Assembly: GCF_000829675.1 (NCBI RefSeq)
Contig: NZ_BBRX01000001.1
Location: 1 to 64,000 of the forward strand
Length of the DNA: 64,000 nucleotides
Origin: Acinetobacter rudis
GTDB lineage: Bacteria; Pseudomonadota; Gammaproteobacteria; Pseudomonadales; Moraxellaceae
Reading direction: 5' to 3'
Positions 35,752 to 45,522 of the stretch are shown here, piece by piece (the first letter of the stretch is position 1; each line of letters begins with the position of its first letter). The notes beneath the pieces are model-generated. The model saw only the letters and a list, made by a program, of their open reading frames with translations. It did not search any database and had not been told where the DNA came from. A program made the translations under genes and the position numbers.

Positions 35752-36219
35752 ATGCAATATTCCTTTCAATATCCATTATTAGATGAGCAAAATACGCAGC
35801 AACTTGCACAAATTTTAGCTCAATATATGCAGCAAGGCGTTGTGTATTTGATTGGTGATTTGGGGGCAGGTAAAACAACTTTGACACGTTATTGGTTGCA
35901 AAGTATAGGGCATCAAGGTGCGGTTAAAAGTCCAACTTATACCTTGGTCGAGCCTTATTCAATCAGAGATCAATCGATTTATCATTTCGATTTATATCGT
36001 CTTAATGATCCATATGAACTTGAGTTAATGGGTATTCGAGATTATTTGGATGTCGAAGGTGCATTATTCTTATTTGAATGGCCATCTAAAGGAGGAGATG
36101 AGATTCCTGCGGCAGATATGGTTATCGAAATTAATAAGTCAGAAGATGAACAACAGCGTATTGTAAACTTGAGCTTTGATTCAGCTGTTTTGTTAGAAGC
36201 TCTGCGCGCAGCTGTATAA
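35752..36219 (+). CDS. tsaE: tRNA threonylcarbamoyladenosine biosynthesis ATPase TsaE
   Basis: Small P-loop ATPase that supports t6A37 formation in tRNA with TsaB, TsaC and TsaD. Walker A is in GDLGAGKTTLTRYWL, followed by VKSPTYTLVEPY and FDLYRLNDPYELELMG, all TsaE hallmarks. 155 residues from the ATG; a GTG at 35743 would add three. A TATAAT at 35718-35723 is a plausible -10 element. It is 54 bases ahead of mutL, a gene order (tsaE-(amiC)-mutL-miaA-hfq) known from other gammaproteobacteria, here without the amidase. Confidence 0.93.
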   Translation: MQYSFQYPLLDEQNTQQLAQILAQYMQQGVVYLIGDLGAGKTTLTRYWLQSIGHQGAVKSPTYTLVEPYSIRDQSIYHFDLYRLNDPYELELMGIRDYLDVEGALFLFEWPSKGGDEIPAADMVIEINKSEDEQQRIVNLSFDSAVLLEALRAAV

Positions 36220-36273
36220 ATTTGATTGATATTACACTTAAGAATAACAATGGTCTTCTGAAAGGTTAACACT

Positions 36274-38238
36274 ATGAATGAACAGGCATTAAGCCAACGA
36301 CGTATTCGAAGTCTAGATCCTGCACTTGCCAACCAAATTGCAGCGGGTGAAGTGATTGAACGTCCTGCATCTGTAGTCAAAGAATTAGTTGAAAATGCAA
36401 TTGACGCTGGCGCTACAGAATTAATCGTCCGTGTTGCACAGGGTGGCAGTACCTTAATTGAGATTATTGATAATGGCCGAGGAATTCATGCTGATGATTT
36501 GGCGTTGGCAGTTACTCGTCATGCCACCAGTAAAATTCAAAGTTCAGAAGATCTGCATGCGATTGTTAGTTTAGGTTTTCGCGGTGAAGCATTAGCTTCG
36601 ATTGCAGCGGTTTCTCGTTTAAGTTTGAGCAGTAGTCAAGATGAAAGTGGTGTAGGCTATCAAGTTGAGATCAATGGTACGGCTATTGATCATCAACAAG
36701 TACAGGCGATGGCCATGCAGCGTGGTACGCATGTTCGGGTGCAAGACCTATTCTTTAATGTCCCTGCACGTCGTAAATTTTTAAAAAAGCCAGCGACTGA
36801 ATTTGGCCATATCGAAGAAATTATTCGTCGTATGGCGCTCACCCATTTCGATATTCGTTTTGTGCTTGAACATAATGATAATATCCGTCTAAATTTGCCT
36901 GTTGCAGACAGTGGCGAGCTACGTTTTCAGCGCGTTCAACAACTTATTGGTCGTCAGTTTACCGAAAATGCCTACTGGATCGATGCTGACAGTATCAGCA
37001 TGCGTTTAAGTGGTTGGTTAGGTCATCCGTCTGACGCACGTCCACAGGCTGACTTGCAGTTCGTCTATGTGAATGGTCGTATTGTTAAAGATAAAACGAT
37101 ATCACATGCCTTACGTATGGCGTATGACGGCATCTTACATGGGCATCAACATGCAGGTTACTTACTGTTTCTTGAAGTTGATCCTGAACAAATAGATGTG
37201 AACGTTCATCCAACCAAGCATGAGATCCGCTTTTTAAATCAGCGTGAAGTACATGAGTTTGTTCGACATTATGCTAAAACAACATTGGCGCAATTTCAGA
37301 CAGCGACCACTGATCTCGCTCAGGCAATGAAAGTTACACCAGAACAGCAAGATGTTACACCGCAGCCGCGTTATCAAAATCAATTTAATTTGCACAGCAG
37401 TGACGTGACTCCTGTAGCACAAGTAAATTCAGGCGCTCAAATACAATCAGATCCCGATGTGCTCAATGACTTTACAAGTTCGGAAGGACAAAGCGCCTAT
37501 AGGCAGCCGTCACAGCATTATCAGGCAGCTGATGGTGGGCAAGCATTACAACAATACCTAACACCACTTAGAGAAGATCCTGTGGTCTCAGGTGTAGTTA
37601 AAGCTATTGATCAAGGTGTGCTCAATCAAACAGCCACTGAAAAAGTAGACGAGTTTCCATTGGGGATTGCTATTGCGCAACTGCATGGCATCTATATACT
37701 TGCGCAAAACCACGAAGGCCTGATTATCGTCGATATGCATGCTGCGCATGAGCGGATATTGTTGCAACAGATGAAACTTGCTTGGGATAAACCTGAGTTT
37801 TGGTCTTCACAGCAGTTGTTGATTCCTAAAGTGATCAGTATTAGTCGTATGCAGGCTGCGCGAGTTGAAGATTTAAAACCGCAGTTATTACGCTTTGGTC
37901 TTGAACTTGATGCTTATGGTGAAGAACAAGTTATTGTTCGTGGTGTACCTGCTATTTTGCAAAAAGCTGATTTTAATGTATTAATTGCGCAATTATTGGG
38001 TGATCTAGATCCAAATGATGAGGTGCTGGCATTACAGCAAAAACGAGATCAAATTCTGGCTGGAATGGCTTGTCATGGCGCAGTTCGTGCGCATCGGATG
38101 TTGAGCTTATCGGAAATGAATGCACTGTTACGTCAAATGGAACAAACCGAATTTGCCAGTCAGTGTAATCATGGTCGTCCGACTTGGCGCGCATTTCCGC
38201 TAAGTCAATTAGATAAATTATTTGCACGAGGAGAGTAA
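36274..38238 (+). CDS. mutL: DNA mismatch repair protein MutL
   Basis: Matchmaker of mismatch repair, 654 residues. The GHKL ATPase domain is intact: NQIAAGEVIERPASVVKELVENAIDAG, DNGRGI, and GFRGEALASIAAVS. A glutamine-rich linker (about 340-450) leads to the C-terminal dimerisation domain. The ATG at 36274 lies after AAAGG. No endonuclease motif of the DQHAxxERxxYE type appears in the C-terminus (it reads DMHAAHERILLQQMKLA), as expected for organisms that use MutH or lack the nuclease type. Confidence 0.97.
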   Translation: MNEQALSQRRIRSLDPALANQIAAGEVIERPASVVKELVENAIDAGATELIVRVAQGGSTLIEIIDNGRGIHADDLALAVTRHATSKIQSSEDLHAIVSLGFRGEALASIAAVSRLSLSSSQDESGVGYQVEINGTAIDHQQVQAMAMQRGTHVRVQDLFFNVPARRKFLKKPATEFGHIEEIIRRMALTHFDIRFVLEHNDNIRLNLPVADSGELRFQRVQQLIGRQFTENAYWIDADSISMRLSGWLGHPSDARPQADLQFVYVNGRIVKDKTISHALRMAYDGILHGHQHAGYLLFLEVDPEQIDVNVHPTKHEIRFLNQREVHEFVRHYAKTTLAQFQTATTDLAQAMKVTPEQQDVTPQPRYQNQFNLHSSDVTPVAQVNSGAQIQSDPDVLNDFTSSEGQSAYRQPSQHYQAADGGQALQQYLTPLREDPVVSGVVKAIDQGVLNQTATEKVDEFPLGIAIAQLHGIYILAQNHEGLIIVDMHAAHERILLQQMKLAWDKPEFWSSQQLLIPKVISISRMQAARVEDLKPQLLRFGLELDAYGEEQVIVRGVPAILQKADFNVLIAQLLGDLDPNDEVLALQQKRDQILAGMACHGAVRAHRMLSLSEMNALLRQMEQTEFASQCNHGRPTWRAFPLSQLDKLFARGE

Positions 38239-38244
38239 CGGCGC

Positions 38245-39189
38245 ATGGCAACACAATTGCCCGTAATTAATTTGATGGGGCCAACAGCGAGTGGTAAAAC
38301 TGCATTGGCATGTGAGCTTTATGCGCGTGGAAATTATGAATTGATTTCCGTCGACTCTGCATTAGTTTATCAGGATATGGATATTGGTACTGCAAAGCCG
38401 ACCAAGGAAGAACAACAGCTCTATCCCCATCATTTAATAGATATTATTACTCCACTTGAAGTCTATTCGGCTGCCGAGTTTGTGACAGATGCCACGGCAT
38501 TGATTGATCAGATCCATGCTCGAGGGAAGACGCCTATTTTGGTTGGTGGTACAATGCTCTACTTCAAAGCACTATTGGAAGGGCTTTCTGACCATTTACC
38601 TAGCGCAGATATTCATGTGCGTGCGGATATTGAGCAGCAAGCAGCTGAACAGGGGTGGGAGAGTGTTTATGCGGAACTTCAACGTGTAGATCCGCAAGCT
38701 GCCATTAAGTTTAAGCCCAGTGATAAGCAACGGATTATTCGTGCATTGGAGGTTTATCGTTTAACTGGTGAGCCAATAACCCAGTTGCAAGCGAAACAAG
38801 TGAAGAATCAGCCATATAGTTATGCTTTTCAAAATTATGCATTATTACCAGATCGTGCAGAGTTACACGCAAGGATTGAATTAAGATTGCAAAAAATGTG
38901 GAAAATTGGTTTTTTGAATGAGGTCGAGTTTCTTATGGAAAAATACGATCTCAACGATAATCTGCCCGCTGCACGTTCAGTAGGATATCGACAAGCACTG
39001 GATTTTTTACAAAAAAGTGACAGAAGCCTAAAAAATAAAGCTGTAATGGAAGAAAAGTCGTTATTTGCGACACGACAATTAGCAAAACGTCAATACACTT
39101 GGCTTCGATCTTTGCAACAAACTCATCAATTTAACGTATATTTGTCGATTGAGCAGGCTCAAGAAGACTTGCGAAACTTATACGGATAA
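38245..39189 (+). CDS. miaA: tRNA dimethylallyltransferase MiaA
   Basis: Transfers a dimethylallyl group to A37 of tRNAs that read UNN codons. 314 residues. The P-loop is in [15 protein letters not shown] at the start, then [18 protein letters not shown] and [15 protein letters not shown], diagnostic for the family. Six bases separate it from mutL, so the two are co-transcribed. It precedes hfq by about 100 bases as in other gammaproteobacteria. Confidence 0.97.
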   Translation: MATQLPVINLMGPTASGKTALACELYARGNYELISVDSALVYQDMDIGTAKPTKEEQQLYPHHLIDIITPLEVYSAAEFVTDATALIDQIHARGKTPILVGGTMLYFKALLEGLSDHLPSADIHVRADIEQQAAEQGWESVYAELQRVDPQAAIKFKPSDKQRIIRALEVYRLTGEPITQLQAKQVKNQPYSYAFQNYALLPDRAELHARIELRLQKMWKIGFLNEVEFLMEKYDLNDNLPAARSVGYRQALDFLQKSDRSLKNKAVMEEKSLFATRQLAKRQYTWLRSLQQTHQFNVYLSIEQAQEDLRNLYG

Positions 39190-39291
39190 AGCAAAATTTA
39201 CCTACTATCTTATTTATAATTTTTTATAAATTTTTAATTGAAAAATAAAGATAGTTTTTGCGCTGATTTTTTTTAATTTTTGGAGTATAAA

Positions 39292-39696
39292 ATGTCTAAA
39301 GGTCAAACTTTACAAGATCCGTTCTTGAATTCTCTCCGTAAAGAACGTATTCCAGTATCAATCTTTCTTGTAAATGGTATTAAATTACAAGGACATATTG
39401 AGTCTTTCGATCAATATGTTGTGTTGCTGAAAAACACTGTAAGCCAAATGGTTTACAAACACGCGATCTCTACTGTTGTACCTGCGCGTAACCCACGCCC
39501 AGTAGGTGCGGCTGGTGGTTCACAAGCAGCTGGTGGCTTCGGTGGCCAAGGCGGCGGTCAAGGCTTTGGTGGTCAAGGTGGCTTCGGCGGTCAAGGCGGT
39601 TTCGGTGGTCAAGGTGGCTTCGGTGCACAACCTTCAAATGGTTTTGAAAACGAAACTAAATTTGAAGACACTCAAGATGATGAAAATAATCGTTAA
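39292..39696 (+). CDS. hfq: RNA chaperone Hfq with glycine-rich C-terminal extension
   Basis: Sm-like hexameric RNA chaperone that pairs small RNAs with mRNAs. Start at ATG 39292 with TTGGAG 6 bases upstream; the TTG at 39280 lies inside the ribosome site. Residues 1-65 hold the Sm1 ([24 protein letters not shown]) and Sm2 (YKHAIST) motifs. Residues about 80-111 are repeats of GGFGGQ, and the end is acidic ([11 protein letters not shown]). At 134 residues it exceeds E. coli Hfq (102); long glycine-rich tails are known for Acinetobacter and Moraxella. A strong terminator follows. Confidence 0.97.
   Translation: MSKGQTLQDPFLNSLRKERIPVSIFLVNGIKLQGHIESFDQYVVLLKNTVSQMVYKHAISTVVPARNPRPVGAAGGSQAAGGFGGQGGGQGFGGQGGFGGQGGFGGQGGFGAQPSNGFENETKFEDTQDDENNR
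39532..39624 (+). repeat. Short tandem repeats encoding the Hfq glycine-rich tail
   Basis: Roughly 18-bp units close to GGTGGCTTCGGTGGTCAA, repeated about five times with synonymous third-base changes, encoding GGFGGQ units. Unit number can vary by slippage in such tracts. Confidence 0.8.
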
Positions 39697-39735
39697 TTGA
39701 TAATCTATAGATGATATAGATTTTAGATCAATGAT

Positions 39736-39760
39736 AAAAAGGCGCTTAAAGCGCCTTTTT
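39736..39760. terminator. Rho-independent terminator after hfq
   Basis: GGCGCTT (39741-39747) and AAGCGCC (39749-39755) form a GC-rich hairpin flanked by five A and five T, so it can work for hfq and for the convergent surA. Confidence 0.9.
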
Positions 39761-39852
39761 ATTTGCCTGCAATGATGTGTTGGCTAGTAAAAAGCTTAAA
39801 AAAAAGCTCAATAAATCACGAAATATAGATTTATTGAGCTAATTAGAGTGGA

Positions 39853-41172
39853 TTAAGATTTATTCGCTTTGCGAGGATCTAAGTTTGGATCTTTGATTTC
39901 AACATAAGTATTACTACGTAGCTCGCGTAACCAAGCATCAACTTCTGTATCGAATTGACGTTCACCTAGGATCTGTCGTGCCATACGTTGTTGGTATTCA
40001 TGTGTCATGTCTTGCTGGCGTGTATCAGTCACTTGTAGTACATGCCAACCAAATTGAGTTTGGAAGGGTTCAGTGATTTGATTGACAGCGATATTTTGCA
40101 TGTGTTGATCAAATTCAGGCACCATCATTCCTGGGCTAACCCAACCTAGGTTACCACCATCTTGAGCCGAACCTGGGTCATTAGAGTAGGTTGCAGCAAG
40201 GGTAGAGAAGTCTTCACCTGCTTGTAGGCGTTTATAAATGCTATCGATCATCTGTTTCGCATTATCGGCACTGACAATTTCAGATGTCTTAATCAGAATA
40301 TGACGTGTTTTATACTGTGGAACGAGTGCTTTTTGCTCATCGCTCTTACGATCAATCAATTTAAGTACATGTACGCCATCTTGAACTGTAATTAACTCAC
40401 TGGTTTGACCAGGATTAAGTACACTCACGCGAGCAGCAAGTTCTCCTGGAATACCCGAGAGTGCTCTATAGCCCATATCTGCACCTTGTACTTGGATTGA
40501 GCCTGTTGAATATTTTTTCTCAATCAGTTTCAGATCACTGGTTTGATTGAGTTCAGTTTTGACTTGTTGAGCAACTTTTTGTAACTCAGCGGCATTTTGT
40601 CCACCCGAAACACGTACATGTAGTACATGTGCTTGGCTACCTACAGCAGCTTGACCTTCAGGTGATTTGAGAAAATTCTCTACATCTTGATCACTGATTT
40701 TAATACGAGACATCACTTGTTGTTGACGTAAACGTTGGATCAAAAGGTCATTTGCAATACGACTACGCAATAATTCATACGCTCCTGGTGCAATACCATC
40801 GAGCTTTTGTTGGAAAGCTTCTAAACTATTTGCCCCTGATTTCTGTGCAACTGACATTACTGCATCATTGAGAGCTTTTTCATCGAGTTTTAAACCGTAA
40901 CGCTTTACTTGCTCAAGCTGTGCATTTTGTAAAATCAGTTGATTGAGCAATTGAGTACGTAATACATTTTCTGGTGGAATTTCTTTCTTTTGTGCATTCA
41001 ATTGGTGTAATGCTTCAGCAACACTTTGTTCTAAGTCACTTTGTAAAATAGCACTATTTCCAACTACAGCAACGACTTGATCGTTATATTCAGCAAACAC
41101 AGGCACAGAAGACGTCATGGCGAGGCTAAGAACTGTGGCTTGAAAAAGCTTTTTTAAATTGTTTGTCTTCAT
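39853..41172 (-). CDS. surA: Periplasmic chaperone and peptidyl-prolyl isomerase SurA
   Basis: Escorts outer-membrane proteins, LptD among them, through the periplasm. 439 residues. The ATG at 41172 shares its first base with the lptD stop (TAATG), so translation is coupled. A signal peptide ends near VPVFAEYND; then comes the SurA N-domain (VVAVVGNSAILQSDLEQ) and two parvulin domains, the second marked by TRHILIKTSEI and YSNDPGSAQDGGNLGWVSPG. The first parvulin domain is more divergent, as in other SurA proteins. Confidence 0.95.
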   Translation of the reverse strand: MKTNNLKKLFQATVLSLAMTSSVPVFAEYNDQVVAVVGNSAILQSDLEQSVAEALHQLNAQKKEIPPENVLRTQLLNQLILQNAQLEQVKRYGLKLDEKALNDAVMSVAQKSGANSLEAFQQKLDGIAPGAYELLRSRIANDLLIQRLRQQQVMSRIKISDQDVENFLKSPEGQAAVGSQAHVLHVRVSGGQNAAELQKVAQQVKTELNQTSDLKLIEKKYSTGSIQVQGADMGYRALSGIPGELAARVSVLNPGQTSELITVQDGVHVLKLIDRKSDEQKALVPQYKTRHILIKTSEIVSADNAKQMIDSIYKRLQAGEDFSTLAATYSNDPGSAQDGGNLGWVSPGMMVPEFDQHMQNIAVNQITEPFQTQFGWHVLQVTDTRQQDMTHEYQQRMARQILGERQFDTEVDAWLRELRSNTYVEIKDPNLDPRKANKS

Positions 41173-43616
41173 TAATGTGTCCAAGATTGATTAACTTTGT
41201 CATAGCCGAGTACACGACTGTTTAGTAATGAACTCAATTTGTTATTGACACCACCTAAACCTTTAAACGTGAGTTCAGCCATGATCGCGCGTTTTGGTTT
41301 TGCATCAGGTAATGTAACGTCATCAAGGTCGTTAAAATAAGAACGACCATAAACTGAGATACCCCAGCAACAAGACTCATAATTTACACCGAGCAGATAT
41401 TCACGTGCAACGTGATTGTCGATGTCATATTGCGCATGGCCCATAATACGCCAGTTGCCTTTAACTGGTTGTACAAATGATGCAACAACTTGATTGTATG
41501 CAGCTTGACGATCAGGTAGATAGTCACGGTAAAAATAACCAAAGTTATAAAGGTTACCTTGATTGCCTGTAAAGTAGAACTGTAAATCATGTTGTGCATT
41601 ATTGCCATCAGACATCCAAGCAGAGTTGGCAGCAACAGTCACATTTTTTGATAATTGACTGGAGAGACTGACAATTGGACCAGTACGTCTAGCCGTGTTG
41701 ATCTCAGCATTGTCTCTGTCTTTTGTAAGGATGACACGGCGGTCATCAAAGAAAAAGCTTTGTCCCACACCAGCACGCAGGCGTTCTAAACCTGCAGGGT
41801 CAACTAAACTATAGCTAATACCAACAGAGGTGAAATTGTTGTCATCGAGTCGGTCATGCCCATAAAAACGGGTTGGGTTAAACAGCTGGTCATAGTTAAT
41901 TGACGCAGTGGTTGAGTCGAAGTTTGGATTAGTGTCCTGATTTTTATAAGGTGAATATGCGTAAAATACACGGGGACTAATCGTTTGTAAGAACTTACCT
42001 TCACGCTCAAAGGTTAATCCTGTATCTAAAGTAAACTGTGGCACAACGACTGAATTGTTCTTGGTGTTTGAATAGTTTCCATTATCTCTGGTGTCCTGAT
42101 CATACGAAGTATGAATGGAACGCACAGATGCCTCTGGAACAATGAAACCCCACGGATTTCTAAAGTTGTAGCGTGTAGCAAATTGGTTATAGAAACGTAC
42201 ACCACTTGGTTGTGACAATGGTTCTGACGTATCGATATTTTTCTTAAAGTAAGCTGTGTCGTTGTTGTACTCATATTCAAAACCAACTGGATTTCCACCA
42301 ACATAATTCACAAATAATTGTGGTAGTCGGGCATATGGTCGATCAACCATAGGGATGTTTTTATCCAAGGTTTGGAAATTTTCAACACGAAGTTTTGCAC
42401 TTAGGCCAGGAAAACCATTGGCGTAATTGAGTTCCCATGCTCTACGCTGGTTTAAGTCAGTTTTAGAGTTAGGGTTGTCATTGAGGTCAGTAAAGAAGTC
42501 TTTATCTGAGACATAGTTATAATCGATACTGCTGGACCACTGTGGGTTGATTTTCCAGAAGTGATTTAAGTGTAAGTCCTTACGGTCTTCTTTGTTATAG
42601 TCACGATCACCAGGTAAGTAACCCCCCCAAACTTTACCCGCACCAAAATTCTCAGTCATATAGCGAAACTCACCATTTAACATGAGTCCACGATTACTAT
42701 AGATTTCTGGTCTAAAGGTGAGATCGTAATTAGGCGCAAGGTTCAGGTAGACTGGAGTACTTAACTGAAAGCCACCATGGTTGGTAAAACCAAAAGTTGG
42801 CGTGAGTAGACCTGTCGTACGTCGATCATCAATCGGAAAGTTAAAATAAGGTATTGCTAAAATAGGTGTATCTTTAACATAAAACTTGGTATTACGCGTA
42901 GTACCACGACCAGTTTCTTGATTGAGTTCAATGCTTTTCGCTTGAATTTTCCAAGTTGGTTTTTGTTCTGGTGGGCATGTTGAATAGCTTGCATCTTCAA
43001 ATACTACTGTACTTGGAGAGGTGCGTTTAATTTTTTCAGCACTACCATGGGCATGCGTAGCTTCTGAAATATAGAAGCTTTTATTCAATTCGCCAGTTTG
43101 TTCTTTTAAGTTGTAGTCAATTTGACTGCTTTGGGTAATGAGTCCGCCCTGAGCAATTTGAACATTTCCCTTTGCTTTAGCAAAAGTTTGAGTTTGATCA
43201 ATCACCATTTCATTGGCACGAATCAATCGACCTTCCTGATCAATTTCAACGTTTCCGCTCAGTACCGAATCACCCTTGGGATTGTAATAAGCATGATCCG
43301 CAGTAATGACTGACGTCGAATCTTTGGCATCAGGTGCTTTGGTCGTTGTTGGAAAAGGTGTCGCCCAGACACCTTGACACCAACGACTAGCGATAGGATC
43401 TTGTCCTTGCCCAGCTTCAAGCGTGTCTTTATCGACATAATATTGTTGAAAAAACTGCTGACCAGGATATTGTTCTTGCAATGCAGCATTCAATTGCTCA
43501 TTGCTGGTATCTGATGAACCAGACGAAGGAGAATCGGCATAGCTGGAAACTGAATGGCCACAGAGTAGGGTCAAAATAGCAGTTGCTAAAGGGTTAAATT
43601 TAAACTGTCGCTTCAT
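41172..43616 (-). CDS. lptD: LPS-assembly outer membrane protein LptD
   Basis: Beta-barrel that places lipopolysaccharide or lipooligosaccharide in the outer leaflet, 814 residues. A signal peptide ends near SSYADSPSS. The OstA/jellyroll domain (VITADHAYYNPKGDSVLSGNVEIDQ) and the barrel domain (IPYFNFPIDDRRTTGLL, FRPEIYSNRGLMLNGEF) are clear. Cysteines suited to the inter-domain disulphides occur near the N-terminus (RWCQGVW, STCPPE) and in the ESCCWGISVYGR pair near the end. surA follows immediately. amgK is divergent. Confidence 0.96.
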   Translation of the reverse strand: MKRQFKFNPLATAILTLLCGHSVSSYADSPSSGSSDTSNEQLNAALQEQYPGQQFFQQYYVDKDTLEAGQGQDPIASRWCQGVWATPFPTTTKAPDAKDSTSVITADHAYYNPKGDSVLSGNVEIDQEGRLIRANEMVIDQTQTFAKAKGNVQIAQGGLITQSSQIDYNLKEQTGELNKSFYISEATHAHGSAEKIKRTSPSTVVFEDASYSTCPPEQKPTWKIQAKSIELNQETGRGTTRNTKFYVKDTPILAIPYFNFPIDDRRTTGLLTPTFGFTNHGGFQLSTPVYLNLAPNYDLTFRPEIYSNRGLMLNGEFRYMTENFGAGKVWGGYLPGDRDYNKEDRKDLHLNHFWKINPQWSSSIDYNYVSDKDFFTDLNDNPNSKTDLNQRRAWELNYANGFPGLSAKLRVENFQTLDKNIPMVDRPYARLPQLFVNYVGGNPVGFEYEYNNDTAYFKKNIDTSEPLSQPSGVRFYNQFATRYNFRNPWGFIVPEASVRSIHTSYDQDTRDNGNYSNTKNNSVVVPQFTLDTGLTFEREGKFLQTISPRVFYAYSPYKNQDTNPNFDSTTASINYDQLFNPTRFYGHDRLDDNNFTSVGISYSLVDPAGLERLRAGVGQSFFFDDRRVILTKDRDNAEINTARRTGPIVSLSSQLSKNVTVAANSAWMSDGNNAQHDLQFYFTGNQGNLYNFGYFYRDYLPDRQAAYNQVVASFVQPVKGNWRIMGHAQYDIDNHVAREYLLGVNYESCCWGISVYGRSYFNDLDDVTLPDAKPKRAIMAELTFKGLGGVNNKLSSLLNSRVLGYDKVNQSWTH

Positions 43617-43734
43617 TTGCTTCCTTAATTAAGTGTGCAATTCGCAATTAATTATTGTGGCATCATAGAGAAAAACTTGATAACTAGCTACACTTAGTGC
43701 TTTAAAAATTTAGTCAAATCAGATTTTGCCGCAA

Positions 43735-44751
43735 ATGAATACACAACGTGAACAATTAATCCAACAATGGGTCGCTACTGTACTGAAAACAGAACAGTTT
43801 GATATACAATTTTTAGCTGGTGACGCGAGCTTTCGTCGTTACGCACGCATAAATAGCAATAATAAGGTATTTATGTTGATGGATGCACCTCCTGAGAAAG
43901 AGGATTGTCATCCTTTTGTGAATATAGATGAGTTTTTTGATCAAAATGGTGTAAGAGTTCCACATATTCATGCCAAAGATTTAGAGCAAGGCTTTTTATT
44001 GCTCGAAGATTTTGGTGATGTGTTGTTGTCAACGCTGATTGATCAGCATACCGTTGATGCTTACTATCAGCAGTGTTTTAAGCAATTAGTGCAATTACAA
44101 TCCATCCCAGCCCAAGAGGTGTTACCCGCTTATTCATATGAAAAGTTGATGAGTGAAATGCAGCTATTGGTCGATTGGATGTTGCCTGCATTAAATGTAG
44201 AGACCACGACAGAAGAAGCAGGAATGATTCAAGACAGCTTTGCTTTTTTAGCTCAAGCAGCTTTAGCGCAACCCCAGGTGATTGTGCATCGTGATTTCCA
44301 TAGCCGTAATTTAATGAAAATTGCCAATGAAGACGTACTTGGGGTGATTGATTTTCAGGATGCAGTCATTGGTGCTGATACCTATGATTTAATCTCTTTG
44401 ACTCGTGACGCTTATGTGCAGTGGCCAGTAGAAAGAGTGACAGCTTGGTTCCAAGCTTTTTATGATCTTTTACCCGCTACAGCAAAGCAGCAACGTAGTT
44501 TCGAACAATTTAAACGTGATGCTGATTTAATGGCGATTCAACGTCATATTAAAATCTTAGGTATTTTTGTGCGTTTATTTGAACGTGATGGTAAGTCAGG
44601 CTATTTAAAAGACTTGCCGCGAGTGATGTGGTATCTCAGAACAGAAGCACAACCATATGCTGAGTTGCAAGCATTGCTAGACTTTGTCGAGCAACGTTTA
44701 ATGCCAGCTTTTACTAAAAAATATGGACACTTTGAGGCGGTAGCTGCATGA
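43735..44751 (+). CDS. amgK: N-acetylmuramate/N-acetylglucosamine kinase AmgK
   Basis: Anomeric sugar kinase of the cell-wall recycling bypass: phosphorylates MurNAc at C1 so that MurU can make UDP-MurNAc without the fosfomycin-sensitive steps. 338 residues of the aminoglycoside phosphotransferase fold, with the catalytic loop VIVHRDFHSRNLMK and the metal loop GVIDFQDAVIGADTYDL. I use ATG 43735; a TTG at 43726 adds three residues. It overlaps murU by ATGA. The pair next to lptD is a layout I recall from Pseudomonas. Confidence 0.92.
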   Translation: MNTQREQLIQQWVATVLKTEQFDIQFLAGDASFRRYARINSNNKVFMLMDAPPEKEDCHPFVNIDEFFDQNGVRVPHIHAKDLEQGFLLLEDFGDVLLSTLIDQHTVDAYYQQCFKQLVQLQSIPAQEVLPAYSYEKLMSEMQLLVDWMLPALNVETTTEEAGMIQDSFAFLAQAALAQPQVIVHRDFHSRNLMKIANEDVLGVIDFQDAVIGADTYDLISLTRDAYVQWPVERVTAWFQAFYDLLPATAKQQRSFEQFKRDADLMAIQRHIKILGIFVRLFERDGKSGYLKDLPRVMWYLRTEAQPYAELQALLDFVEQRLMPAFTKKYGHFEAVAA

Positions 44752-45437
44752 AAGCAATGATATTGGCAGCAGGTTTGGGTAATCGTATGCGACCATTGAC
44801 TTTGCATACACCCAAACCGCTACTTGAAGTGGGTGGGAAACCTTTAATTGTCTGGCATATTGAAAAGCTGCAAGCGATTGGTATTCGTGAGATTGTCATT
44901 AACACGGCTTGGCTTGCAGATAAACTGGTTGAGGCTTTAGGTGATGGTGAACGTTTTGGTGTCAAAATTCACTGGTCACATGAAGGCGAAGGCTTAGAAA
45001 CTGCTGGTGGTATCATTAACGCATTGCCGCTTTTGGGTGATGAGCCCTTTATTTTAGTCAATGGTGATGTTTGGACCACGATGGATTTCGCACCTTTACG
45101 AGAGGTGCAACTTGCTGAGCATTTGGCACATCTGGTTTTAGTGACCAATCCCGCTCAACATCCCCAAGGTGACTTCTGTTTGTCTCAGGGGAAAAGTTAC
45201 TTATTTGAACAAAATAAGTTAGGTGAGCACTTAACCTATAGTGGTGTGGCTGTTTATTCACCTAAAATGTTTGCTGGACTTGAGGCTGGTAAGCGTGCAA
45301 TGCTGCCTTTGTTTAAGCAAGCGATGCTTGCCGAGCAAATAAGTGCTGAAAAATTGCAAGGAATTTGGGTTGATGTGGGCACACCAGAGCGTTTAGCAGA
45401 GCTAGATCGTCAGATTTATGCAGGTGAGCTTGCTTAA
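44748..45437 (+). CDS. murU: N-acetylmuramate-1-phosphate uridylyltransferase MurU
   Basis: Nucleotidyltransferase that turns MurNAc-1-phosphate into UDP-MurNAc. 229 residues. The N-terminal signature is MILAAGLGNRMRPLTLHTPK, with the lysine in KPLLEVGGKPLI, and the metal site FILVNGDVWT. Overlaps amgK by four bases. Glucose-1-phosphate thymidylyl- or mannose-1-phosphate guanylyltransferases share this fold, but the amgK partner points to MurU. Confidence 0.92.
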   Translation: MKAMILAAGLGNRMRPLTLHTPKPLLEVGGKPLIVWHIEKLQAIGIREIVINTAWLADKLVEALGDGERFGVKIHWSHEGEGLETAGGIINALPLLGDEPFILVNGDVWTTMDFAPLREVQLAEHLAHLVLVTNPAQHPQGDFCLSQGKSYLFEQNKLGEHLTYSGVAVYSPKMFAGLEAGKRAMLPLFKQAMLAEQISAEKLQGIWVDVGTPERLAELDRQIYAGELA

Positions 45438-45522
45438 ATGCATATTAACTCGTCGTTGCTAGGTGTTCCACGCGCTATAAATCGGTATACTCTTACCTAA
45501 ATTTATAGACTTAGCTCGGCTT

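Noticed and set aside
43122..43313. 63-codon ORF antisense to lptD
   Set aside because: Opposite the conserved OstA domain; no independent support.
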